Of a stretch of DNA of 64,000 nt, positions 34,704 to 49,800 are shown piece after piece. The first letter of the stretch is position 1. The number at the start of each line of letters is the position of its first letter. Source of the DNA: Bolinopsis microptera (taxonomy: Eukaryota; Ctenophora; Tentaculata; Lobata; Bolinopsidae); contig NC_087076.1 in NCBI RefSeq assembly GCF_026151205.1, positions 1,497,692-1,561,691 on the forward strand. The letters are read 5' to 3'. The notes below the pieces were generated by a model that saw only the letters and a list, made by a program, of their open reading frames with translations, was not told the origin of the DNA and searched no databases. The translations under genes were made by a program, and so were the position numbers.

Positions 34704-34862
34704 GTTATCACAGTTTTCAAGCACGGTCCAAAGCCCAGGAAGATGTGTCGGGTTTTAGTTGCTGGGCACACCTCTCTGGACCAAGTCAAGATGGAAATAA
34801 CGGACGGTTTGGGGATTGCTACTCAGGAAAATGTCATTCTCAACACCATGGGTGGAGGCGAG
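34704..34862 (+). CDS. DCLK exon: first half of C-terminal doublecortin domain
   Basis: Bounded by TTTTTTCAG|GTT and GAG|GTAATT; 53 codons, phase 0 to 0. VITVFKHGPKPRKMCRVLV matches the second-domain signature VTIIRSGVKPRKAVRVLL of DCX/DCLK proteins. Confidence 0.85.
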
Positions 34863-37800
34863 GTAATTACACTAGGCTATCATTAAGTACTTTTATTATT
34901 ATACGGGGGAGGGGCGGGGGATATTAGTCAGTGTTCAAAAGTTTTGGCTTATTTATCAGTCGCTGAGATCGGGATATCTGAGAGGACCATGGTCGTGTTC
35001 AGCCCTATTTCAGTGTTTCTTGAATTCAATCATGTGATCAGGATAGACTGACAGTCGCACACGAGATCCTGACGTGCATTGCTTTGTATTAACTAATTTA
35101 AATCATGAAGATGTTTCACGTCATTCTCATGCAAACAATAATGATGTTACTCCCTTTTCTTACAATTTGTTCAAATTCAATCAAATACCTATTAAATTTG
35201 CTTTCTAAAACGATTTAGAGTCACCAATACTTAAAATTTAAATTAAAGCCAGGCTGTTAAATTCGCCAAATTTTCGTCAAAAAGTACGGCGTATTTAAAG
35301 TTCTCAGAAAGTACGCGAATAATTCGCCAATTTACAATTTCAAGTTTTAATTTTTAGGGCTGCTAAATTCGCCAAAAAATGCGCGGAAAATTCGGTAAAA
35401 ATGCGGCAGTGGGAACGTGCAGCATTCGCGAGTCTATAATTTAGTTGAATATGTGAATTGTGACGTTATAGTTATACTTCAAATCTCAAACTTACAAATC
35501 TCGACAAATAGACTAGACTGTAGACTGTAGAGGAAATAAAGTGATTTCAAGTATATTAAGAGAAGTTAGTTTACTCCATTGCATAACGTCTTCGGGTATG
35601 ACCTAAATTTAACCCCTTGCGATCTTGGTCAGCACCCACGCTAGTCACTAACCAGTAACCACGCACGTGTTGCGGGAAGCACATGTTTTGGCAATATTCC
35701 ACCATACAAAGCCAACTTTCATAAACATTTTGATATGGGCACGTTGATTTCCTGTTCCCGTATTTTTTTAAAGTGCGGCAATTTTCAGAAAAAAAATCGT
35801 ACGCGAATTTAATTTTAATTGTTTAGTGAGAATTTAACAGCATTGAATTAAAGTAGGTATTTCCTCGACGTGAAAATTGATACATATTTTACTCGATAAT
35901 GTATTTAGTATTTAATAGTTTATTTAATTATATTGAGTTGGACAAAGGGACACCTGGTTTTTCCCCGTAAGTAAAGGCCTAAAAGAAATCTTAGAAATCA
36001 CAGTTGCTGAATAGTGAATACCACTCCTTTTCTATCATCTTTTAAAAACTTTGCCCAACTCCAATTGTCCATTTGAGCATTTGGGAGCTAAATTTAGGAC
36101 AAATTGAGATCACTCTTTGTAAATTTTTCGAATTAACGATTGGATGCCAGAATAATGAACTAAAGTTTAAGAGTAGATGATATCATAGCATATATTACTA
36201 TTAGCATAGATTAACAACAATGCTAAGCAAATGTTTGCCCTTCTTCAGCCGAGAAATTTGCATTCTTAAATAAACGCATACAATTATAATTCATGTGCAA
36301 TTCTTTCATCTTGAATTCATTCTGACTCATCCTACTGATTTAATAAATTTTAAGGTGATAGTATAACCAAGGACCACAGGCATTGTTTGTGGTCGGCCCA
36401 ATTTTTATCAGACGTAGGGTCACTGTTTTTAATTATTTTAATGATCATATTATAAAGTACTAGAAAGCCCGTGGTCACAGGTAGGAAGGCAATAGTATTC
36501 TTTGAAAAATTGTATTGCATTAAAAAATTTAGAAACTTTCGAATTATATTATTGATTAAGTAGCATTATTATTAACGCATCGCCAATGAAGGCAGATAAC
36601 AAAAATTCATCTAAAAAAGTATCCTGAACACTTACAGTATAAATGTATCTATAGTCTTCTCGTGGTTACTGGATTAATCTTTATCTCATTACCTTTTTTA
36701 AAGCCTCCCCCAGATAAAGCAGGTCGCCGTTTTATGTTCCCAATAAAATATAAAAAGTGTTTTAAGATGTATCAATTCTCTGGGAATCTAAATTTAATGT
36801 GAGTAGGTTTCATTAATCCACAACCAGAGGAATTTACGCACGAGGTCGACGATACTATGCCACCGGCCAAATATGTTGTTATTAGACCTATTGTGCTGAT
36901 CCGATGTATTGTTATAAATTGTTCTGATCACCAAATTCTGGTCACTCGTTTTTGATCGGATAAACATCAGTGCGCATGCCGACTGATGAACGAATTAATG
37001 AAGTAATGAATAACCAGATGAGCTTAATGTTTTAATTTAATGAATGAAATATAGAAAGTAAGCTTGTTACCTCTACTATCATACTCATTGTCTCAGTACT
37101 TGGCGTTTAAATTTCTGCCCATTGTTTCCTGAATCCGCTTGTTATTCGCATTTACTACTTAACCGTTCCAGGTGTTATTCGACCGACAAATTGCTTTAAA
37201 TCCACTCTTAAGCAATCTAATTTAAAACAATGTTTAAAAGCGGTACTTAAATATCTCCCACCACGCGGCTGTTCCAATGTTCCATCTAAATGCTTTGCTG
37301 ATAGGAGAAATTCTTTGTGATCCTATTGGTTAAAAGTCTTGTCACAAGGTCGGGGAATCTTGCATGCCTATATTAATGTACTCGATTAACTATTATCGTT
37401 CGACTCTTTTCTCTGTTAGCCTCCATTTAGGGCGTGTGTTCCCAATCACGTACGTTTCTATATTACAAAGTCAGCAAGACATAACCGCACTTTATTACAA
37501 AGTTTGCTGTTTTGGATATCTCAAATATCTTCTACTTTTTATATAATAATAGCAATATTTCACTCTCTCATCCAACCCTTGTTATTAATCTCATGATTTT
37601 TGTCCCTGAGCTTGATCACTGTGCTGACTTCCTTGTCGCCCACTTTTAAACTGTGGTGATTCATACTTTATAGCGAAGGTTTCCCACTCTTTTCAAAATC
37701 TGACCATCTTGACATTATATATGTTTATTATGTACGTTCTTCATTGAAGTAGTCAGTAAAACAAGGACATGATACTATGTGTGGGGACTACGGACCCCAT

Positions 37801-40800
37801 CATAACCCATTTCAAATTTGCCGCCTGGTTACATAGCACTCAAATTATTTGTTATATAGTAGTGTTGAAAGTATTAAAAATATATGAGTTTCCTCTGTTT
37901 TAACGATCCAAAACTTCGACTTGCAACGTCTTTGAATAGTTGGTGGGTTAGCCAAGATCAGAGTCAAGACTCTCGGCGGGCATGACGTCAGTAAAAGACG
38001 ATAGAATCCCGGTCAATCACCATATTGAAATTAACAATACTGATTGGAGGCGGAGGAAAGAGCCACTAACGTTCCTAGCTAAATATTACAGAAATCACGC
38101 GTCTTTATCACCGCCCCCTTTGTTCGAAATGTTGTTTAAAACTTGGTTTTATATCGGACCAACTCCATTCATTGCGTGAAAATCCTTTTATGAGTTAATT
38201 TATCGATAGAACGATGGTTTTTAGCTGTTTTGTCTAACTTGTTTTTCTATATTTTAGATTGTATCTCCTTGACGGTCGGTTTATTTGCATGGCATATCTT
38301 TTAAATCAGTTTTAACCGTGGGATAAAAACTGTCATTTCATTTATTTTACATTTAGCATGGACGTTGATTCGTTCTGTCTTATATTGATCTTGATGAATA
38401 TCCTGAAATTGAATTATAATATTGCGTTATTTGACAACAGTTATAATCGTTCACATGCACATTTTGATCGTAAGATAATATCCTTTTAAACACTCAATTA
38501 GGATCCCCGTGACAAGATTATGCCCTTTTTATTAGGGACATGATTCATTGACATATTTTCTTACCCTCTTTGAGACGGATATGTTCCCGTATAGTCAACC
38601 ATCATATTAGGACAGTATTCTGATTATTCTGTCTACCAGTTAGTTCTCAGCCAGCTGGTTCTTCAGCCGCATTTTATACCGCATTTTATACCGCATTTTA
38701 TACCGCATTTTATACCGCATTTTATACCGCATTTTTGGGTGGTTTCGTCTGTCGTGCAGCGTTTTAATATGCTTCAACATTTCAATCTGCCGATTATAAG
38801 CAATAAGCTTCGTATTTTGATTAGGAAATATTTGAAAGCACTTTTTTATTGCATGAGAAATTAAATTATACATAATTTAATTTTTCTCTAGTACTAGGAT
38901 ATATAATATATACGTTTATAATATATAGTATACATACTGCGGTAGAGCAACATTGTCTTCAACCAATTGTCTACAAACTGATATCGTGTTGGCGCACAAT
39001 TTCCCAGCTAATGATATTTTGAAACTTTAGACCACTGTTACGCTGTAGAGTGGGGATAATTGTCAATGTTTTGTCAAGGTTGCCATGGTAACTCGTACGG
39101 TCAGATGGTATTGTAAATTAGGTTTCGTGGGGGAGACCGTGCTGTTCTTGATTAGAAGTAAAATAGTGTGTGGTATTTAGGCGGGGGCTCCACGGAGGTG
39201 GAACCGATCAAATAACCAGGGGGTAATTAGTACAGTTGTCAGAGAGGAAATATAAAATAGCGAATATCAAATTATTGGTCTCGGCAACCACGTTTACTAA
39301 TTGAGGTATTCGCTCTGGAGACGCTGTACTGAATTTCCATCGTCACTTCTGTTAAATTGTCAGGTCTTTATATAGCTATAATAAAGCTTTTAAAGCGCAT
39401 TCTTTGTATTTTGGACCACCCCCATCAAGCATATTTAGGTTATCTGAATCATAAAATTACTGAACTTTGTGCATATATTTCTAACCGCTGCCTTAGGGGA
39501 GATAATTATGAAGTTTAGAAACTTAGTCGGTGACAAAGTTTGCCGCTGTAATTGGGCACGATCGTGAAGTTCATTATCAAGACGTCATGTTAACTACAAT
39601 ACTGCGTTTGTTATTTCTGTTTAGAGCAAGAATGTTTACTTATAATTGGGCTACTCACCTTCCTAATTGGCCATTGACGACGTTATCGGTTAGTTATTAT
39701 TGGTTTCCACGGCAACCTGTTGCCAGCCAATTTACAGAGTAGACATTATGATGTTTTAGAAGATCGACCCGTCGTTAAACTGTGACGTCATCGTACTTCC
39801 TGACACTCATTCTTTTCATTACCTGATTATTGAAACGGTGCTTTCTCACGGTACAGGGAGCTACTTTATTTGTACTCTGAGCTATCTTATCAGGCAAATT
39901 TATAATTTCTTAATAATAATGGGCGACATTTATTACTATATGCAACAGTTGATGCCTGTTCGCTGCTAGGAAAAGTCTTTACCAATTAGGCAACTTAACA
40001 AGTACTAGACAACAACTGTAACTATTTAAGACTACATATAATATAGTTCTTGGGCAGCATCTTTAACTCTTAGGAAAATCTATAACTCTAAGGAAAATAT
40101 CTATATACTAACATCTATGACTAGCGTTGCTTCATAACGCTCTGTCAGTGTCTCGAAAGGGTTAGCTGCCTAGCTGACTAGTTACGTTATCGTTGATATT
40201 TAACATCATAGTTTGATAGCTCATGTTCACCATATACCTGGGATTTACGCAGCCAAGAAAATGATATTAACAACCCATATTTTATTGTATTGTAACGTTT
40301 GGTTCTTTTTTAGACAGTGATTTTCAAGAAGATACTTCGTATTTTAGTGTTACAGTGTTAATTAAGTGGCTTGAGGATCAAGATATTGATACTGATTGCA
40401 ACAGCCACATCTTTCATTACAAGTTTAACTCGCTAGTTGAGAGCATAATTTTCAAATAGCCGCAGGACGAGTGGCTCCATATACACACTCCATGTAATCT
40501 ACTATTCATGCACAAAACCAGTTTGTTTTACGTTTTCATTGTACCAGTAGATCTTTTCCGATAATAGATCGGAAAAATTGCCAATCTTTAAATGTTCCTT
40601 ATTCCCCGACGATCTGTCCTATTGTTAATTTTCAAGATATAAAAAAGTAAGATGCACCCAAGCGTTTCATTCATTGTTTTCAATATTTAAACAACAGATT
40701 AGTCTTGAAGTTTGACTTCTGCACTGTGATCAGCCTTAATCACTGAATGATGATAATTGTGATAAAAGTTTTATTGAATTGTTGCGACTTGATGTATTGT

Positions 40801-43800
40801 AACCTTTATAAGTTTGACTTACATTGAGTATCCTTTGTTTTTTCCTTTGTTGTATTAGTTTGAAAGTGAGGCCACTGTTTTAACTAACCTAGTTTAGCGA
40901 GTGAAGAGTGATCGATCCCGTCATATAATGAGGCATTCTGGCGCCTACCAACAAAACTTCACTTGCTATTTTTAACATCCCTGAAAAATTGACGATAGAT
41001 TGAGATGCAGTAGAACTGTTAATACAGAAAAAAAACTATTTCTCGGTAAGTGCGACTATGCAAGTTGTTACCAGAATCAATAATAAGTGTATTCTTCTGC
41101 CGCCAACTTATCTAGCAACCTTTCACCTTGATAAAATTATCATATAGTTATAAATTTAGATAATAGTTCCTTTTGATGTGAACAGAAATGTGCCTCCGTC
41201 GTTTTATCATGAACAAAAACCACTGTAGTGAGCTTACTGCTTCATTCCGTTTGACTCCGCTATAATCGTGAAACATATCATGCACTTCTGAGTTCGTGAC
41301 AATTTTACACCCTTCTGAACCAATGATGGTTTTAATACTAGTCACCACAAACCATCTCACTCTATCGGTGTGTTGTTGACATGCTGGCGTGACTTTACTC
41401 CGTTAGATCCAATCTTGATCCAGGGGAAGCAAGCTAGCTTCAAACATTTTGCATTTTCAAGATTGACATTTTAAGTTTCCGTAAGATTTCAGCGAGCTAT
41501 CGGTTAAAAATCCGTTCTTTCATTTCAAATCAAAAATGTTATATTTAAAACTGCCACCGTACTGCAGTATACTGATTGATCCTCCGATATCATGATTATT
41601 TATGACAGTGTAACGATATAACCATTCTCTGATTATGCAAAAATATGCGCAGATTTTGTACTTGTTGTTTTCGTTCATACTTGATGTACTTTGTAATGGT
41701 AGTTTAAAAACACCCGCTTAAATTTCATCGATTCACATTTAAGTACTGCGGGACAATGCTATTTGGACATGCTATTTGCCGTTGTGTGCATGCTAGTAAG
41801 CTCCGATATTCTCTTCGTTTTTTTTTGTTTTTCTCACTTCTTGTCCAATTTTTGGGCGGGGCCACCAAATTGTTCATTAAAAGTGTCCTTGAGACTTATT
41901 TAGTTTTATAAAAGTTTCATGAAGCCTATATTAATATCCCACCAACCTCACTTTGTTGTCGCACAGTTGCGGTGGTTAATGGTGGTTAGTTGTGCAGATA
42001 ACAGTTAACAGTTAACATTTCCTTACTATAATAAGTTAAAAGCTCACTTTTACGATTTACATTTTACATCCTGAGATCTTACGTGTAAACAAGTTTTCTC
42101 AGAACATATCAAGTTTGAAAATGCGAAATGACAGTAAAGTATAATGTCAATGATTCAGTGAACTGATTACCTAGAAATAAATAGAATTAGGAAATTTTCA
42201 ACTAATCGATATTCCTGGTAAATCGAACCATGGTTGACACTTGAAATTAAATCAGAATACGGTCGTTTAACTTGAGGTTATCTTGAAATCAATAAAACTT
42301 ACCGATTGTGGTAAAACTAAAAGACAAGTTACTGATTTCAGTTTCAGAACCATATTTACAGCTAACTCTATTATGACTTAGTTAGCTTTATGAAACTACA
42401 ATTTAAATTCATTCACTATTTAATTAAGTTGAACCACCATTAGGTACGGTCGGTGTATGATATTCTCACGGACAAGAACAACATTATAATCGCTAGTTTT
42501 CCTGGAGAGTTTGATAAGAAAGTATACTCTCAACGTCGGACCCAGCGTGAGTAAGATTTCCATTTTCAATTTAAATTATTTTAGAAATTGTGTATTAATC
42601 TGTTTCTTTCCACAATTATCTTCATTTGTTGTAAAATCCACACCAAATTGGTCATTAGTGAATTGTTAAAAGTTGGGTTGCATATTCTGGAATAATGTTC
42701 AAATTTTTCAAAAGACCATGATCAGTTGGTCGACACAACAAGTCGAGACAATATAATTTTGATACAATGTTTAAAGTTAACGTTCAAATGGATTCATGCA
42801 TACGATACCGATGAAGATTTTTAAGATTTTAAGAAATGCCGATCAATCATGAAAGCGACCACTGAAGATCAAGACCCATTGATTGATTGACTGATTGATT
42901 AACGTTTAACAATTCTTTTGACTATTCAGCATTCTTACATTTTAATTCAAATATAGATCGCTCCAAACCACGACATCGTTAATTTGATGACATGTTTAAG
43001 AAACGCATCCACATTGTTTTGTGCTACCTTAGAATTATCTGGAAGTATTGATCTTCTGATTGATTGAAACTGAAATGTTCGCATTCACACGATCCACATG
43101 GTTTTGGCCGATAATCAAAGGGAATTGATTTGTTAAATTGTAGTCACGATGCGGAGTCTTTGTTAGAGCCCTTTTGTTTCGTAACCACTCAAAGTTATCC
43201 GTTGACAAGTATTGACTCGGGAGATATTGTTTTAAAAGTTTATATATCTCGTGATAGGGAGGCCCCCCGCAACCGCACCTTCCGTCGTAACAGGTCCTAG
43301 GACCTTGCATGATGGAGGAGTATCAGTCGCTTCAACTACTGTTCCCCAGACCAACAATATCCCCCCTAATAACACCACCCATAGCAACACAAACATCAAC
43401 ACTCAACAAAACAACAACAACAACAACACTAACAACAACAAAAACAAAAACAAAAAACGACACAATAAGACACAGAGGGGCAGACTGTGTCAAAAGACTA
43501 CTCACAAAAATGGTAAGAATTGCTTGGATTCTTATTCTATTACTCAGATTAACCTCAAACGCAAGTTTAATGCATGGAAAACCCTCCTAGCCAACATACA
43601 TGGCAGGAAAAATCCAGTCATTCTTGCTACTGAACCGTACTCGAATAACAAAAATATCATACCACCTATAAATAAAGATCTGTCCAACTTCTACTACAAA
43701 ATCGGGGATAAAAGACCCCGTGCCGCAATTGTACTGCACAAAAACCTGACAGCTAAATGTTGGGAACTTACACAATTCACAACACCCGATCAAGTGGCCG

Positions 43801-46800
43801 TTAAAATCCAACTCAGCTCGACAGAACTCATTCTGGCAGCTTCATACATGGATATAAACGGACCGGTACCGCCACAAGAAACATCACCTCTAGCGAAATA
43901 TGCCAATGATAACAACATCCCGCTCATTATAGGGTCGGACACGAATTCCCATCACACCCTTTGGGGGAACAAGACATGCAATACGAGGGGAGAGGAGCTA
44001 CTTGACTTTCTCTCCTCCCTAGGGCTGTCATGTGCCAACAAAGGATCATCCCCAACCTTCCTCAACTCTCGAGGCCACAATTCAATTATCGATCTTACAA
44101 TAACAAACCAGTTGGGAGGAGACCTCATTAGCAATTGGCATGTTAGTGACCTCTACTCCAACTCTGACCATCGCTATATTATGTTCGACATAACTACAGG
44201 GCCAAAGAAGGAACCCAAACAGATCCGACTAGTCAAAAACACTGACTGGGACAGATTTGATGAGATCCTATCGAATAACCCCAACCTTAACAACACACAA
44301 ATCAACACTACGACCGAAATTGATCACAATATAGACATCATCAATACTGCACTTAAGGAAGCCTTCGAGGAGGCATGCCCCATTACTTACATCTCAAGTT
44401 CCGTCCGCAAACCCCCCTGGCTAACTCGAGAAGTAGAGGAAGCACAGAGGGGAATAAGACAAAAACTGATTACAGCCCGAAAAAAGAAAACTGATGCCCT
44501 GTGGCTCGCTCTTAGAGAGAGCAACAAACAATACAACAGACTTATATCCAACTCCCAGCGTAATGCCTGGAGAACTTTTTGTCAGGAAACAGAGTCTGTT
44601 AAGGAATCCGGAAGGATGAACAAGATTCTGAAATCCTGCAACGACAACAAGCACACACTAGAAGCCGTTTACAAACCAAACGGAGACATCACCAAAAATG
44701 CAGAGGAGACACTGGAGGTCATGACACAAACCCACTTCAAGGATAGTGTCACTGACCCGCCAGTGCCTCCACCTGGACCTCTACCAATCACCACCACCTT
44801 ACTCAATACCATCTACAGCCCAGACAGAATCGAGGAGGCTCTTAAATCCTTTGATCCGTTAAAAGCTGCTGGACCCGACACCCTCAAACCTATCATCATA
44901 CAGAAAGCTTGGACACACATCAAAGACATCACCAGAACCATTATGACAAAAAATCATGAAACCCAACACATTCCAACTTTGTGGAAAGAATCCCTTGGAA
45001 TCTTTCTCCCAAAGCCTGGAAAAACTGACTACAACCAACCAAAATCATTTCGCACTATCACCCTTTCTCCAGTGATGTTAAAACTACAGGAGAAGGTGAT
45101 ACTGTGGCATATGCAACACGACCTTAATATCGCTAAAGACATCAACAAACGACAATTTGGCTTTAAAAAGGGATGTTCAACCGAAGCAGCCCTTCATAAA
45201 GTTACTCACACCATCGAGCGCAGGATAGCTAAGAAGGGATATGTCTTAGGAGTCTTTCTAGATATAGAGGGAGCTTTTGATAATGTCTCTTTCAAGGCTA
45301 TTTCTGACGCTATCAAGACCACGAAAGTGGACCCGGCCACAGCACAATGGATCATCAACATGGTAACTAACAGATTCATCACATTAAATCATAAGGATAA
45401 GTCGAAAAGGGTTCGGATCCGGAGAGGGTGCCCCCAAGGTGGCATCCTTTCCCCTTTCCTTTGGAACCTGGTAGTCGATGATCTCCTGGCCTACACCGCA
45501 AGAGACATACCAGGTTATCTGCAAGCTTTTGCAGATGATCTGCTTTCTCTAGCGGAGGGGAATGATTTAGACATCATCTGGAACAGAACACGCAAAACCA
45601 TCAACACAATAGAAAAATGGTGCCAAACCAAAGATCTATCCATAAGCGCACTCAAAACACAAATAGTCATGTTTACCTGGAATAAGAAATGGACACTTAG
45701 ACCTGTGGTGGTGGGTAACACCACTATAGGTCTATCCAAATCTGCCAAATTCCTAGGAGTGACCCTCGACAGCAAGCTCAATTTCAATGAACATATCACC
45801 AATACCACCAAAAAAGCTACGGCATCCCTTATGCAATGTAGAAGAGCTGTCGGCCCCACTTGGGGTATGAGCCCTAAAACATGCAAATGGATGTACACCG
45901 CTGTCATCAGACCTATTCTATCATACTGCTGTAGTATATGGATTAGGGCAACCCAAACAGACACCAACGCGAGGAAGTTCAAACGAGTTCAGGCATTGGC
46001 ATTGAGAATGATGTCTGGTGCCATGCCTAGTACTCCCTTCATCGCACTGAACCACCTCACTAACACTCCAGATATCATACTTTTCCTGAGAGGTGAAGCA
46101 GCAAAGGGCACAGCCAGGCTTCAAGCATATGGAAGCCTAACCCTCGAAACTATCGCCCCCAGAAAAGGTACCATCACAACTCACACCACTATCAACAAAC
46201 AATTCATGGTAGACCTCAACATACCACCCAAAGCAGAGAGAGACCTATCTATACCAACCATGATGCTTGAACGACGCTTCACGGTCACCACTCCTGGAGC
46301 TGACAACATTGAATATAGAGGCTCACTCCAAAACACCATCGACAACATCCCCAGTGAAACCATCACCTGCTACACAGACGGGTCACGCACAGACTCAGGT
46401 AGCGGGGCTGGTTATATTATCACCACAGACAACAACAACACTACACTAGATGAAAGATCATTCAAGCTTCCTGATTATTGCACCGTTTATCAAACTGAAC
46501 TCACTGCCATCATCGAAGCTTGTAAATATCTATCAACTTACACAAACACACATATCATCATATGGTCAGACAGTCTCTCCTCTATTCAAGCTATATCCTC
46601 ACCTTCAACGAGGAGTAGAACCACTAGAGACTGCTACGACACCCTCAATACACTCGGATCCACTAACACCTTAGAGATCAGATGGATAGCAGCACACATC
46701 GGATTGTGGGGTAATGAAAAAGCAGACGAGCTGGCCAAAAATGGCACAACCAGTGAATCCACTTTGAATTGCCCAATTCCACAATCTTACATCAAACGCC

Positions 46801-49800
46801 TGATCAACGACAAAGTCACAAAACTTAATCAAGAATCATGGATTACTAATGGTCCCAGACACACTAAACTGACACTTGGACATAAAAACATCAACATCAT
46901 CAAAAATCTCAACACTACACTCAGCAACAACAGACAAAATTACAGAACTGCAGTGCACCTCATCACGGGACATTGTGGCCTCAACAAACACCTACACACC
47001 ATCCACAAATCAGACACAAGTGCTTGTCCAAAATGCGGCGACGGAGAGGAGACTGTCTCACACTTTCTCGGACAGTGCCCGGCTATTGCCCAAATAAGAG
47101 GTCAATATTTCCGGGACTACTACCTCTCTGTCAATGACATATTCGACAACCAACACATCTCCACCATTGTCAACTTTACAAACCACACTAAACGCTTAGT
47201 GGTGCCGGAGGAGTTGGACCAGACAGGTGTAACATAGCGACTACTTTAACGCCGTCTTGTTTCGCCCTTCTCTTCCACACTCAACCACCACCTAACCGTT
47301 TATCTATAACACACCCCACAACACTTACCATCATCCGTGATTACACATCTTGATTCCGCTGGCATCCTCCCACAGGACTGCCATACCCCAGAGGTAGGCA
47401 AAGCATCCATATGCTATCCTCTCGTGGGCCAACCAGGCCCAGCCTCTCTTTAAAAAAAAAAAAAAAAAAAATATCTCGTGAATTGTTCAATCAGTATTCA
47501 GGTGTTAGCTGGAGTTTAGTTATTACGTTTCGTATCTGTTTTGTTGTGCTTGTTACTATAGAGCAATACTAATACAACATTACCGGTAACTTGTTATTAA
47601 ACTGTTGTGTGATTAGTGTTGTACATAGTTGAGTGTTTCATAGTTAAGTGTTGTTCATAGTTGAGTAGCTGTTCTGAAAAAGTTGTTAACTTTGCAGACA
47701 GTTTAGTTTTGGTGGCATGTTGTTGACCTTGATGTATGGCAAACTGGAACTCTGGCTAGAAAGCAAACGACAAAAAAGCAGGCACGGTAATAATGTGTTA
47801 TCTAGGTTTTGAAGTTTTTGATTATTCTTGGTTTCTGTTTTGTGCTGTTAATACCATAAACCCACATAATGTTGCGTAGTTCATACAATGTTTTGTTTAT
47901 TGTGTGACGTTTGATATTTTGATGGCCGATAATAAAACCTGTAATTGTCATGGTAACACACAATCTTTATTCATTTCATGACGTCAATGAATTGAATTCT
48001 CGATTTTCATCAACCAGTATGATTTATATGTGACCTGGTGTCACATCTTTATCAAGCCTAATTTGGATGACTGCGCAGTGCGCTTAGTTTGATCGCTCTA
48101 TTAAGTGATTAGAGCTCCAGCTGACTTTAATAAGGAACAAAAAGGTTTCTAAAAATGAAATCCAGCATCTTTTATTCCAGCACTGCTGTGTTGCGGAATA
48201 TGTGCAAATAAGGGCATAATTAGTTGACTTTCCTCTTCAAGATAGCGAAAAAAGAGAAAATTAATATATTATATTAGAACGTGGTTGTTTGGCACTCTGC
48301 CAAGAGATGAGTCTTAATATCTAGAAATGATAAGAGATCTATGAAACAGAGGACGCACTCGTGCTCAGCCGGCAATGTAATATGTGATAGATATATTGGG
48401 CATGCTTGTCGTGATTGTACCTGCATTCGGGACACCTTGCCTGCAGGAATGGTCATCATTCGTCTCAGGCATGTCACGTGACACGGACCTCGCTCTCTGA
48501 TTCGTTCTCACAGTAAGATGTGCTGGGATTGTAATCCCAGCGACCTACTAAATGCTATTTAGCTTTAAATTCAATCAATCAGATAAGGTATGGTGCTGCC
48601 ACGTGACCCTTACTGACCAACTGCAAGACATGTCATGTTACTAAGTGGAAATGAATTTTTACTGTAATGTTTTACGACGGAACGTTTTTTACTGCGTCAG
48701 TAGATTTGTGCTGTTTTTTGTGTTGACATGCCTTCTAGACCAACGTTTAGAATTGACTCTGCCCACCCTTTTAGGGTTATACCCGACAAGTTCACAGGTA
48801 AAATAAACTCATATATTTACTCGTATTCCTGTGTAGTTGTTAGTTATCCGAATAGGTTAGCCAACTAGTTATTATCCACTAGGTTACGAAGAGGAAACAG
48901 TTGAATGTTCACATCATCAATCTGACTTACCTCAACTCACTCATATACCACTCATCCAACCTCTTAAATCTTCTCTCAGATCTTCTCCTACTCGCAATCA
49001 TTTACATGTCTCCTTTCAAATCACCCATACCAGACATCATAGAAAGAAACGCTCTAAAAAGCGGCTGTCACGTGAGTTTGGGTTCCAAGTAAAAACAGTA
49101 ATTTGACCTATCATACATACAGGATATAAAATTACATTGTGTCTTTCTTACTTTGTAGTTTTAACTTTCAATATTTTGAAAATGTTTTCGTCCAGACACA
49201 CCCTTTCGGTCCTAAGCCTGGAACATTTGTCTTACTGATAGGACAAAGTTAGAATTGTAGATTTTTGGATAACGTCACTTTATTTCATTCCGATTGCCAA
49301 TAAATTCCTAAATTGTGATTTGTTTTCTAACCAGGTTCAACCGCAGCTAAGGGGGCTTATCAGCGGATTCCGCCACCTTCACTCCGACTTCCTGCTATGT
49401 CAAAGAGTTCAACTACTCGACTACCTCCGATATCTGGTGCGTCACCAACTTTATCATGATATTTTCATATTATTTACATGGATTCACGATTATCTGCGCA
49501 GTTTATTAATCGATATTTACTTTTAATTTAAATATTTACTAATCTCTCTTAATCTGCAGGTGGTGGTTGGGACAATAGCTCGGACGGCAGGAGCAGCGGG
49601 TCAGATATTATGCAACGCCGGGTTGGTTACGAGCGTCAGATGAAACGAGAATACAACGCCAGACACTCAAACCGAATGAATAAGCTGACTGACGAGTCAG
49701 CGATGGAGGTTTGAGATCTTTTCCTTGTTTGCTTCCTTGTTTGCTTTCAAACTGAGCTTTTTATTCAATTGTATTAGAAACCACAGATATAAAGCATTCC

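Larger units (their letters stand above)
42547..49334 (+). other. DCLK intron hosting a retrotransposon and an alternative first exon
   Basis: The intron is 6.8 kb, of which about 4.2 kb is a same-strand non-LTR retrotransposon (43,255-47,470). The remainder (42,547-43,243 and 47,482-48,727) shows no other recognised element. A palindromic TGACGTCA, the CRE core, occurs near 47,980, upstream of the alternative exon. Confidence 0.75.

Noticed and set aside
45515-45982. 155-codon minus-strand ORF
   Set aside because: It is antisense to the conserved RT/thumb region of the retrotransposon, with hydrophobic composition typical of antisense frames.
43309-46674. Several overlapping ORFs on both strands inside the retrotransposon
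   Set aside because: They are shadows of the 1.3-kb-codon ORF2. The only one with possible meaning, 43,309-43,590, is discussed as a finding.
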